Shown: in pieces, positions 22,395-33,188 of the stretch
Numbering within the stretch: position 1 is the stretch's first letter
How the letters are laid out: every line of letters starts with the position of its first letter
NCBI RefSeq assembly: GCF_964340395.1
Contig: NC_135567.1
Coordinates: 2,218,109 to 2,282,108 of the forward strand
Direction of reading: 5' to 3'
Source: Glandiceps talaboti
Lineage: Eukaryota; Hemichordata; Enteropneusta; Spengelidae
DNA: 64,000 nt
Notes under the pieces: model-generated
Database searches by the model: none
Told to the model about the DNA's origin: nothing
The model's input: only the letters and a program-made list of their open reading frames with translations
Program-made: the position numbers and the translations under genes

Positions 22395-24550
22395 ATTGTG
22401 TGTATGCATATATATGAGGGTCTATGGTGTATGTCAGTCTTTATTCCGAAGGCCGTTGAATTGATTGCTGCAGTCTTAAATCTAGTGCAGTGTAACTATT
22501 ATGTGCAGAAAATTCAGATGTGCAATAAATTGTGATATGTAAGAATATTTGGTACTTTTCAATCTCCATATCTCGGAGTGATTTACTACATTATATTTTC
22601 TTCATGACAGTTTAGTATGTATACTAATATTAGTAGTTCAACTATTATGTTTGTTGAGTTAGGAGTCAGGAGTCGCCATAGTTACCTTCAGAAGGGATTT
22701 CTGCCCTCACACTTTGATGTTGTGTGAAAACTCATTAAATATTCATAACGCGGGGACTGAGAAGGGGAATCCCCTATACGTTTACCTCATTGTGGTGGAA
22801 CACTTGGTGCCTGTCACCCTATTTTGCACATGACTGGCTGTATCTTTTGGAGGTGGAGAACTTGTGGTGACTCACTGGCGTTTGAACACCAATTGAAAAT
22901 AGAAACATTCCCTATCTGTGTTGTTCACACATATCGGTTACACGCTAAGGCTTATCAGACTAATAACAAAAAGTGCATAACATTGATTGAACCCATGTCA
23001 ACTTCGACAATGACATGTTTGTGAGGGATTGGTTTATAAAAGAGGGAAAGACGCACCAGAAGTCTGTTACCAAGCAAGCCAGCTACTACTGAACTTTATT
23101 CAACTATAACTAATATTTACATAGGTAAATTATTGAAACTGTAATGTTTCAAAATGAATCATTGATTAAACTACTCTGATAATCTAGGCATGTAGACCTT
23201 ATTTGTTCATCTAGACGAGTAAACAATATTGCATATGTGCTACCTTTCTAGTATCCATGGTGATATAGTGACTGTCCAACAGAATAAACAATACAGTACA
23301 GTATAAAACAACTCGATTTTTACACAGCTACACACATGCGTAAAAGGAATAGCAACTTCCTACGGCTTTATGTTATGTTCACGTGTTCACCAATGAACAA
23401 CATCTCTTGGCTCTTGGGTATCTCAAATACCGTGAGCGTCATTGCATGCTGGTAACATCAGTAAGTTGCCGTCCTGAAAATTCCTGCGGTGCCTGTACAA
23501 GTTGCCAATACGATTGAACGATCGGCTCATCACATAACCACTCGTTGACAAGATCACGTGACCTTACGTATGTAGTAGACTGTAGTGTTTTATATATTTG
23601 TATACGATGAATCTCATCGTGTGTAAACAGTGAACACGTCTACAATTTGACATCAGGGGATCCTCAAAGCTATGTAGGATGTTTAAAAACCGAGAGTTGC
23701 AGGTACAAATAAATGAGGTAACATCTACAGTAAGTGTAACGCCTTGCTTGGGATGTGGGCTTATCATCCAAGTCGCAGTTGACATGTGTGTCCGTCAAGT
23801 ACATAGTTCTGATGACCCAACAAACGGAAACTTGTGTTTTGGTGTTGGTGAATAATTAAACCATGTTTTGTAGCATTCAAGTGGTTGTGTTTGTCATTTA
23901 TTGTACAATACTCCCTGGCCAGCTGGGTTACTTGGCAATACATTTATTTTAGAACAACATGCATCTCTCGCCATGAGTGTTTGCTATTGGTATAAGGCAG
24001 CTCTTATCATGGGTGTAAACACCACATGTAAATGTCGCATATTTGAATAATTCTGAGGGACACACAATCTAACGCTTTCTTGACGGCAGTTTGCAGGAGC
24101 ATTGTCCCATTTTGAAAGATTGTTTACGTTCTATGAAACAAACTGATTGATTTTCAACTAATATGTGTATCAAGTTACCATCCTACGACATTCACAAACA
24201 ATTCGTGCATGATTTATGACCTGTGTGTTTCTCGGAGTACAGAAAAAATGCTGAAAACAAGAGCCCGAAGCTAGTGCTCCGTACAACAGATCGAATTTCC
24301 CGTATTTGCATGAATTACCCAGAATCCTTTTTATGTACGACAGTTTCGTAAGCATTATAGGCACTCAGTTCTTGTACAACAGGCAGTGGTTGCCAGGGCG
24401 ACCTACACTGGGGTTTTCTACCACAGTAGTAGTTTACCTTCCAATATGGGGCCAGATCAATAGTTCAATGTAGGATAAAACACTTAATTCCTCAGAGCTC
24501 CCCCCCCCCCGTAATAAATTGACCGAAATTGAAAATTGTTTCAGACAGCA
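22395..24550 (+). repeat. Duplicated unit, copy B (complete, 2.16 kb)
   Basis: The fullest copy. B and C starts are 3362 bp apart, which gives the period of the unit-plus-array repeat. It contains the kappaB-TATA-leader cassette, TCACGTGACC and the C-run end. I see no protein-coding gene in it. Confidence 0.9.
22764..23124 (+). promoter_or_regulatory. kappaB-like site, TATA box and leader exon, copy B
   Basis: GGGGAATCCCC (22764-22774), TATAAAAG (23035-23042) and donor ATAG|GTAAAT (23124/23125). The kappaB site differs from copy A at two positions, yet both versions fit the Rel consensus. Confidence 0.4.
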
Positions 24551-25756
24551 AAGTAAAGCCAGTATGTGGTAGTATGTAGTGTTATGAATACAAAACCAGT
24601 ATATGTAGTAGTGTGTAGTGCTATGAATACAAAGCCAGTATGTAGTAGTATGTAGTGCTATGAATACAAAGCCAGTATATGTAGTAGTATGTAGTGCTAT
24701 GAATACAAAGCCAGTATGAAGTAGTATGTACTGCTATGAATACAAAGCCAGTATATGTAGTAGTATGTAGTGCTATGAATACAAAGCCAGTATATGTAGT
24801 AGTATATACTGCTATGAATACAAAGCCAGTATATGTAGTAGTATGTAGTGCTATGAATACAAAGCCAGTATGAAGTAGTATGTACTGCTATGAATACAAA
24901 GCCAGTATATGTAGTAGTATGTATACACTAGTGCTATGAATACAAAGCTAGTATATGTAGTAGTGTGTAGTGCTATGAATATAAAGCCAGTATGTAGTAG
25001 TGTGTAGTGCTATGAATACAAAGCCGGTATGTAGTAGTATGCAGTGCTATGAGTACAAAGCCAGTATGTAGTAGTATGTAGTGATATGAATACAAAGCCA
25101 GTATGTAGTAGTATGTAGTGATATGAATACAAAGCCAGTATGTAGTAGTATGTAGTGATATGAATACAAAGCCAGTATGTAGTAGTATGTAGTGCTATGA
25201 ATACAAAGCCGGTATGTAGTAGTATGTAGTGCTATGAATACAAAGCCAGTATGTAGTAGTATGTAGTGCTATGAATACAAAGCCAGTATGTAGTAGTATG
25301 TAGTGCTATGAATAGAAATCCGGTATGTAGTAGTGTGTAGTGCTATGAATACAAAGCCAGTATGTAGTAATATGTAGTGCTATGAATACAAAGCCAGTAT
25401 GTAGTAGTGTGTAGTACTATGGATACAAAGCCAGTGTGTAGTTATATGTATTAATATACATACAAAGCCAGTATGTAATAGTATGTAGTGCTATGAAGGC
25501 CAAGCCAGTATGTAGCAGTATGCAGTGATATGAATCACTACAAAGCCAGTATGTAGTAGTATGTAGTGTTATGAATACAAAGCCAGTGTGTAGTTATATG
25601 TAGTGTTATGAATACAAAGCCAGTGTGTAGTTATATATATTGCTATGAATACAAAGCCAGTATGTAGTAGTATGTAGTGTTATGAATGCAAAGCCAGTGT
25701 TTAGTAGTATGTAGTGATATGAATACAAAGCCAGTATGTAGTAGTATGTAGTGCTA
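24551..25756. repeat. 37-bp minisatellite, array 4
   Basis: About 32 units between copies B and C, similar in subtype order to array 3 (for example the ATGTATACACTAGTGC and TGAAGGCCAAGCC variants). Arrays were therefore duplicated together with the units. Confidence 0.95.
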
Positions 25757-27442
25757 ATTGTGTGTATGCATATATATTGAGGGTCTATGGTGTATGTCAG
25801 TCTTTATTCCGAAGGCCGTTGAATTGATTGCTGCAGTCCTAAATTTAGTGCAGTGTAACTATTATGTGCAGAAAATTCAGATGTGCAATAAATTGTGATA
25901 TGTAAGAATGTTTGGTACTTTTCAATCTCCATATCTCGGAGTGATTTACTACATTATCTTTCCTTCATGACAGTTTAGTATGTATACTAATATTAGTAGT
26001 TCAACTATTATGTTTGTTGAGTCAGGAGTCGCCATAGTCACCTTCAGAAGGGATTTCTGCCCTCACACTTTGATGTTGTGTGAAAACTCATTAATATTCA
26101 TAACGCGGGGACTGAGAAGGGGAATCCCCTATACGTTTACCTCATTAATGGTGGAACTCTTGGTGCCTGTCACCCTATTTTACACATGACTGGCTGTATC
26201 TTTTGGAGGTGGAGAACTTGTGGTGACTCACTGGTGTTTGAACACCAATTGAAAATAGAAACATTCCCTATCTGTGTTGTTCACACATATCGGTTACACG
26301 CTAGGGCTTATCAGACTAATATAATAACAAAAAGTGCATAACATTGATTGAACCCATGTCAACTTCGACAATGACATGTTTGTGAGGGATTGGTTTATAA
26401 AAGAGGGAACGACGCACCAGAAGTCTGTTACCAAGCAAGCAAGCTACTACTGAACTTTATTCAACTATAACTAATATTTACATAGGTAAATTATTGAAAC
26501 TGTAATGTTTCAAAATGAATCATTGATTAAACTACTCTGATAAGCTAGGCATGTAGACCTTAGTTGTTCTTCTAGACGAGTAAACAATATTGCATATGCG
26601 CTACCTTTCTAGTATCCATGGTGATATAGGAATTGTCCAAGAGACTAAACAGCTAGTACAGTACAACTCGAGTTTTACACAGCTACACACATGCGTAACA
26701 GGAATTACGGTTTTATGTTCACGTGTTTACCATAAACAACATCTCTTGGCCCTTGGATATCTCAAATACACCTGTAGCCGTGAGCGTCTTTGCATGCTGG
26801 TAACGTCAGTAAGTTGCCGTCCTGAAAATTCCTGCGATGCCTGTAAAAGTTGCCAATATGATTGAACGATCGGCTCATCACATAACCACTCGTTGACAAG
26901 ATCACGTGCCGTTACGTATGTAGTAGACTGTAATAAAAATAATAATACATTTATTTTAGAACAACATGCATCTCTCGCCATGAGTGTTTGCTATTGGTAT
27001 AAGGCAGCTCTTATCATGGGGTGTAAACACCACATGTAAATGTCGCATATTTGAATAATTCTGAAGTACACACTCATCTAACGCTTTATTGACGGCCGTT
27101 TGCAGGCGCATTTGTCCCATTTTGAAAGTTTTTTTTCGTTCTATGAAACAAACTGATTGATTTTCAACTAATATGTGTATCAAGTTACCATCCTACGACA
27201 TTCACAAACAATTCGTGCATGATTTATGACCTGTGTGTTTCTCGGAGTACATAAAAAATGCTGAAAACAAGAGCCCGAAGCTAGTGCTCCGTACAACAGA
27301 TCGAATTTCCCGTATTTGCATGAATTACCCATAATCCTTTTTATGTACGGCAGTTTCGTAAGCATCATAGGCACTCAGTTCTTGTACAACAGGCAGTGGT
27401 TGCAAGGGCGACCTACACTGGGGTTTTCTACCACACTAGTAG
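25757..27442 (+). repeat. Duplicated unit, copy C (internally deleted)
   Basis: Matches copy B until about 26931, where some 355 bp (B 23583-23937) are replaced by a short A-rich filler (AATAAAAATAATA). It then matches again to about 27442. Copy C is also the most diverged in its second half. Confidence 0.85.
26119..26485 (+). promoter_or_regulatory. kappaB-like site, TATA box and leader exon, copy C
   Basis: GGGGAATCCCC (26119-26129), TATAAAAG (26396-26403) and donor ATAG|GTAAAT (26485/26486). Spacing is close to that in copy B (266 versus 260 bp between elements). Confidence 0.4.
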
Positions 27443-27705
27443 TTTAGTCGTTCTGCCTCCGTGCGTAATTCTGGTCCTTTTCATGTTACAGAGTATTTAC
27501 TCAATTGTGTACAGTATAGGGTAGTCCTCCTTAACGGTGCACGCATTTCACTCAACACTGTCCGGCAAAAAGCAATGTAACTCGACTATGTTGAATGTGA
27601 AAGCAAATAACGAAAGAATTACATACAAGGCTACCAAATATTAGCAATCCATCGAATGTGTACTCATTTTACATCTTTGTCCATATTAGTCAATGGTAAG
27701 ATTAT

Positions 27706-27744
<39 letters not shown>

Positions 27745-27825
27745 CAATCAATCAATAAATCATTAAACCCTAATCGTTATATATACACTCTGTGAACTTG
27801 TCTCTTTACTCGTACTCGGGCCAGA
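27443..27825. other. Spacer with (TCAA)n
   Basis: Unique sequence between copy C and array 5. It contains a TCAA microsatellite at about 27708-27765 and no gene. Confidence 0.6.
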
Positions 27826-29400
27826 TATGTAGTGCTATGAATACAGAGCCAGTATGTAGTAGTACCGCGGGTATGTATAATGCTATGGATACAAAGCCAA
27901 TATGTAGTAGTGTGTAGTGCTATGAATACAAAGCCATTATGTAGTAGTGTGTAGTGCTATGAATACAAAGCCAGTATGTAGTAGTACCGCGGGTATGTAG
28001 TGCTATGGATACAAAGCCAATATGTAGTAGTGTGTAGTGCTATGAATACAAAGCCATTATGTAGTAGTGTGTAGTGCTATGAATACAAAGCCAGTATGTA
28101 GTAGTATGTAGTGCTATGAATACAAAGCCAGTATGTAGTAGTACCGCGGGTATGTAGTGCTATGGATACAAAGCCAATATGTAGTAGTGTGTAGTGCTAT
28201 GAATACAAAGCCATTATGTAGTAGTGTGTAGTGCTATGAATACAAAGCCAGTATGTAGTAGTATGTAGTGCTATGAATACAAAGCCAGTATGTAGTAGTA
28301 CCGCGGGTATGTAGTGCTATGAATACAAAGGCAGTATGTAGTAGTACCGCGGGTATGTAGTGCTATGGATACAAAGCCAGTATGTAGTAGTACCGCGGGT
28401 ATGTAGTGCTATGGATACAAAGCCAGTATGTAGTAGTACCGCGGGTATGTAGTGCTATGGATACAAAGCCAATATGTAGTAGTGTGTAGTGCTATGAATA
28501 CAAAGCCAGTATGTAGTAGTGTGTAGTGCTATGAATACAAAGCCAGTATGTAGTAGTATGTAGTGCTATGAATACAAAGCCAGTATGTAGTAGTACCGCG
28601 GGTATGTAGTGCTATGAATACAAAGGCAGTATGTAGTAGTACCGCGGGTATGTAGTGCTATGGATACAAAGCCAGTATGTAGTAGTACCGCGGGTATGTA
28701 GTGCTATGGATACAAAGCCAGTATGTAGTAGTACCGCGGGTATGTAGTGCTATGGATACAAAGCCAGTATGTAGTAGTACCGCGGGTATGTAGTGCTATG
28801 GATACAAAGCCAGTATGTAGTAGTACCGCGGGTATGTAGTGCTATGGATACAAAGCCAGTATGTAGTAGTACCGCGGGTATGTAGTGCTATGGATACAAA
28901 GCCAGTATGTAGTAGTGTGTAGTGCTATGGATACAAAGCCAATATGTAGTAGTACCGCGGGTATGTAGTGCTATGAATACAAAGCCAGTATGTAGTAGTA
29001 CCGCGGGTATGTAGTGCTATGAATACAAAGCCAATATGTAGTAGTACCGCGGGTATGTAGTGCTATGGATACAAAGACAATATGTAGTAGTACCGCGGGT
29101 ATGTAGTGCTATGGATACAAAGCCAATATGTAGTAGTACCGCGGGTATGTAGTGCTATGGATACAAAGCCAGTATGTAGTAGTACCGCGGGTATGTAGTG
29201 CTATGGATACAAAGCCAGTATGTACCGCGGGTATGTAGTGCTATGGATACAAAGCCAGTATGTAGTAGTACCGCGGGTATGTAGTGCTATGGATACAAAG
29301 CCAGTATGTAGTAGTACCGCGGGTATGTAGTGCTATGGATACAAAGCCAGTATGTAGTAGTACCGCGGGTATGTAGTGCTATGGATACAAAATGTAGTAG
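27826..29400. repeat. 37/46-bp minisatellite, array 5 with CCGCGG insert
   Basis: Same 37-bp repeat, but most units carry a 9-bp insert (ACCGCGGGT) after AGTAGT, giving 46 bp. The insert brings a CpG-containing SacII-type site into every unit and marks recent homogenisation. Roughly 35 units. Confidence 0.95.
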
Positions 29401-30301
29401 GTAGACTAGAAACTATTCGTTGGTTTAGAAATTACCGTACCATCCCTGAAAACGCCTAGTGGTCGTAGTTTTCAAAACAGACGACTAGCTGCTAGTCTGA
29501 TCACAGATGACAGCGAGCATGTGATAGATTAATCAATCCAATTGCTTTATTGATCGGTTTATTATTCAGTTGATTGTTTGATCGATTGAATGATTAATTT
29601 TTGTGATGAAATAAAACTTATTTTGTGTGTGATATTGATCAATTGACTCACTGATTTTTGTTGTGATATCAAACTTTTTTTTGCTTCTTTCCCTGGCTAC
29701 TTTTTTCTTTCAGCTGTATATAAATCTCTCTTTATTGACTAAATAAAGAAATATTGTCCATTCTTCTCCTTTTATCTAAATTAAAACACCTTTAATCTTA
29801 TAATTAGCATGGATTACTTACTGTGGAAATTTGTTTTATCTCTTATCTTCTTGGAGATTATCACACTCATTCATGTATTAACTCTAGTTTATACTAGTTT
29901 ATGCATGATCGACTGTTTGTCCGTTGTGATAGTCTCCAAGAAGAATAGACATAAAGCATATTTTCGTTGTAACTGATCAGGTAGGAGTGTGCAGATAATG
30001 TTGTCAACCCTAGACCCCAGTTTAGACCCAGTTTGACCAAAAACCTATACCATATAAAATACATATTAATCACTGATATGAAAATAACAACCAGCGAATT
30101 AGCTGGATGAAACTCAAAGGGAAATTCCCAGAAATGTTTAACTAGTCGAGAATTTACTATGTAGTTCCTTCCAGGACCCCATTTTAGACCAAACAAAATC
30201 GAAAATTGTGAAAAGTGGACCCCATTCTAGACTCCTTATCTCTAAAGATACAGTACCCATTTTCGACTAAAGGTTGGAAATCCCACCCCAAGGACAGCAC
30301 A

Positions 30302-30307
<6 letters not shown>
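29401..30307. other. Anonymous sequence and dispersed repeat
   Basis: No gene. From about 29990 it carries a repeat rich in the phrase CCCATTTTAGACC/AGACCCAGTTTAGACC, related to 30700-31065 and 59238-59375. Confidence 0.5.

Positions 30308-30386
<79 letters not shown>
30308..30386. repeat. (TA)n
   Basis: Perfect TA dinucleotide tract directly left of a Penelope-type fragment. Confidence 0.95.
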
Positions 30387-30388
<2 letters not shown>

Positions 30389-30430
30389 CTCGGTGAGTAT
30401 CAATCTGCTAAGACAGTGCTCTATACCGCA

Positions 30431-30506
30431 GACACTAGAGTGTCTGATGATCGCAATATGCGTGAAACTCCGAGTTACACCCAAGAAAGAGTTCCAGTAC
30501 TACCAA

Positions 30507-30509
<3 letters not shown>
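30431..30509 (+). ncRNA. Hammerhead ribozyme, Penelope-type, copy 1 (truncated stem I)
   Basis: Core CTGATGA (30444-30450) and GAAA (30464-30467). Stem II is TCGCA/TGCGT around ATA (30451-30463). A minimal stem III is ACT-CCG-AGT (30467-30475). The predicted cleavage triplet GTT ends at 30476. The proximal part of stem I pairs GTGT (30440-30443) with ACAC (30477-30480). The distal part of stem I present in copy 2 has been lost on the 5' side, so activity may be reduced. It belongs to a fragment starting at 30387 (AACTCGGTGAGTATC), shared with 52058-52215. Type I hammerheads with short stem III are known in Penelope-like elements. Confidence 0.7.

Positions 30510-30510
<1 letters not shown>

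Positions 30511-30594
<84 letters not shown>
30511..30594. repeat. (TA)n
   Basis: TA tract directly right of the hammerhead fragment. Confidence 0.95.
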
Positions 30595-30597
<3 letters not shown>

Positions 30598-31065
30598 AAG
30601 CAGGAGTACCCCCAGGGGCCACACTTAGGTATACTCACAATGCACATGACGTGTTGACAAAGCTATAGTCACTTGATATATGAATGCACTGGGAGAGTTC
30701 CCGGGCAGTACCAGAAGCCAGTTCTGGTAGGGGTGTGTGGCCAGTCCTGGAAACCCAATACCCCATTTAGACCAAACATAAATACCCCATTTTAGACCAT
30801 CACAGGTTTTTAAAGGAGGAAAGTTTACACCTTAATAGATTTTCCTTAGGAAGCAACATTTTTGGGTAATTAATGGCAGTTATGATTTGGTAAAGGACCA
30901 TTTTGGAGCAAGAAAAATCGAAAATAATGCAAAGTGGACCCCGTTTTAGGCTCTTCAGCTCGAAAAAATACAGACCTCAGTTTAGACCAAAGGGTTAGAA
31001 AACACACCCCAAAAGGTGGCACTCATATGTATATTCAAATAAGGGGAGTAGTCCCCCCCCCCCCC
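30595..31065. repeat. Dispersed repeat fragment ending in C-run
   Basis: Contains GGTAGGGGTGTGTGGCCAGT (inverse of a segment near 51690-51720), then GACCAAAGGGTTAGAAAACA and a TAAGGGGAGTAGTCCCC end. The last part recurs at 59238-59375. Probably a non-autonomous element, but complete ends were not defined. Confidence 0.5.
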
Positions 31066-31129
31066 CTCGGAAAGTTCATTTCATGAAGTATACATAACAT
31101 AGACTCAATGTACTCCTCAGATTAGTCCA

Positions 31130-31640
31130 GTTCCTATAAGATATTGTTACCATCAAACGTCCACTCACAGTCTAGTTCCTATACAGTATCGTTACCATTT
31201 ACACCTCCACTCACAGTCTAGTTCCTATACAGTATCATTACCATTTACACCTCCACTCACATAGTCTAGTTCCTATACAGTATCGTTACCATTTATACCT
31301 CCACTCACATAGTCTAGTTCCTATACAGTATCGTTACCATTCACACCTCCACTCACACAGTCTAGTGCCTATACAGTATCATTACCATTTACACCTCCAC
31401 TCACAGTCTAGTTCCTATACAGTATCGTTATCATTTACACCTCCACTAACAGTCTAGTTCCTGTACAGTATTGTTACCATTTACACCTCCACTCACTAGT
31501 CTAGTTCCTATACAGTATTGTTACCATTTACACCTCCACTCACAGTCTAGTTCCTATACAGTATCATTACAATTTACACCTCCACTCACTAGTCTAGTTC
31601 CTATACAGTATTGTTACCATCAAACGTCCACTCAGTCCCT
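31130..31640. repeat. 46-bp minisatellite
   Basis: About eleven units of GTCTAGTTCCTATACAGTAT, then CGTTACCATTTACACCTCCA and CTCACA. Confidence 0.9.
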
Positions 31641-31977
31641 CATACAATTAGCATCAATCACAAAATTATGACTGATAACACAGTACCTCATAAAGTTAGT
31701 GTTTATTGGAGCAGTTATGTAATGTCCAAATATAGTTATTTGTCAGCTCAGGATGCTACGTATACTGTTTACAGTCACTATAGCAGCTGAGGTTCACTGA
31801 TTGGATGAACAACTTTTTGTGCTGATTGAAGGACTTTGACCAAACTATGGATTAGAAATACTGCACGTATATAAACGATTTTGCTCTGTGATACAACTGA
31901 GTTGAACTTCCAGTGATAGCAATACAGTTATACACTTATTTTGTAAGTTACTATTACGTCAGACAACTTTGGGTATA

Positions 31978-32029
<52 letters not shown>

Positions 32030-32418
32030 GTGTGTGTGTGTGTGTCTGTACGGCTTCAACACAAAAACTTCCAGACTGATTTCATTAGTAGTTGGTGACA
32101 TTACGTGTGGTGTCTAGTTGAGAAATTGTTCAAAGCAATGATCGCATCACAGGTATGGGATTTGGGTCAAAAATGTCATATTTGGTCAAAAAAAACTTAA
32201 ACTCATAAACTTCTGGGCAGATCGGTCAGAAGATGGCGACAAGAAATATTTGTAGTAGATGATGTTAAAGATAACAATACTGTCAACAGGCATGCTACTT
32301 TCGTACAGGGCAGCATGGTAGATTATAACACATCATCTGCTTGAGTCGTGTTGCGATTGGTCAATGCCCTTTCACATGGTATGCGTAACTTGAATACTGT
32401 TGCTTGGGAAATGACGAT
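31641..32418. other. Non-coding sequence with (GT)n
   Basis: Contains a (GT)n tract at about 31979-32046 and a TATATAA near 31870. Upstream of the KIAA1958-like ORF but not otherwise informative. Confidence 0.5.
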
Positions 32419-32440
32419 CTATTGCCCCATAGGGCAATAG
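32419..32440. promoter_or_regulatory. Hairpin CTATTGCCC-CATA-GGGCAATAG
   Basis: A 9-bp perfect inverted repeat with a 4-base loop about 100 bp upstream of the KIAA1958-like ORF. The half-site GGGCAATAG/CTATTGCCC recurs at about 32472, 33028 and 33160 (the last two inside the fold-back element). Confidence 0.45.
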
Positions 32441-32543
32441 TTCCATGAATGAAAAGCTAAAGTCAAGTGGACTATTGCCCGCCCATTGCACATGCGTGAG
32501 CGTCCTCCTTGCAGATGACAAATATTCAGACGGGTCAATGGTC

Positions 32544-32888
32544 ATGGCGGCAAACGATAATCCACGTTTTTGGAAAGTGTCTGAAGAAGATCTTGCAGAA
32601 CTGGTGTCACACAAAGATGCTAAGCGCACAAAGTGTGTTATCAAAAATGTTGTGAATATTTTAGAAAAATACTGTGTGGAAGTAGGAACGGTACTGCCTG
32701 TAGTGGAGGATAATCCTACAGAACTGTGTACGCTACTACGTAATTTTTATGCAGGAGGTCGACGCTGTGATGGGGAATTGTACGCCAAAATCAGGTACGG
32801 ACTTCAGCGACACTTCCAGAAATTGTACAATGTAGATATTGTCAACGACAGAGATTTTAAATCTTCAAATGAGGTAGTAGATCCATAA
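32544..32888 (+). CDS. Short KIAA1958/Crypton-like protein, N-terminal domain only
   Basis: ATG at 32544 (GTCATGG context) opens a 114-codon frame; the frame also extends upstream to 32445. It reads FWKVSEEDLAELVSHKDAKR, then KNVVNILEKYC, then ELCTLLRNFYAGGRRCDGEL, YAKIRYGLQRHFQKLYNVDI, NDRDFKSSNEV and stops. This is the N-terminal helical part of the KIAA1958/QRICH1/ZMYM-type family (DUF3504 proteins), which derives from Crypton tyrosine-recombinase transposons. The catalytic recombinase domain is absent. Compared with my memory of relatives, a few residues are missing between YAK and IRYGLQRHF. It may be a small domesticated DNA-binding gene, one exon of a larger gene (GAG|GTAGTA near 32873 could be a donor), or a relic. 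Confidence 0.55.
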   Translation: MAANDNPRFWKVSEEDLAELVSHKDAKRTKCVIKNVVNILEKYCVEVGTVLPVVEDNPTELCTLLRNFYAGGRRCDGELYAKIRYGLQRHFQKLYNVDIVNDRDFKSSNEVVDP

Positions 32889-33002
32889 AGTATTTATAAC
32901 TGTTTTGACTTGTTGTTTATTAAATTGTTCAAATTTAATCGTATATAATATGTCTGTAGTGTCAGGTTTATTATAATAGTATGAATGAGATGTGTTATAA
33001 AA

Positions 33003-33188
33003 CAAATGTCGACTGGCCTCTTGTTCGGGCAATAGCATACGTCAGTCCCCCCTCGGGCCTGTTGATCACCTCAACTTCAACCTATTTCCTTTAGGCTTCG
33101 CCCTCGGGAAGGTTGATGTTGAGGTGATCGACAGGCCCTCGCGGTGAACAGATGTATGCTATTGCCCTCACGGCCAGTTGACATTTGT
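33003..33188. repeat. Fold-back (inverted-repeat) element
   Basis: Arms of about 80 bp: AAATGTCGACTGGCC, GGGCAATAGCATAC, GGCCTGTTGATCACCTCAAC and TCAACC on the left are answered in reverse by GGTTGA, TTGAGGTGATCGACAGGCC, GTATGCTATTGCCC and GGCCAGTTGACATTT. The mismatches suggest an old MITE-like palindrome. It ends where the match ends, and no target duplication is obvious. Confidence 0.7.
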
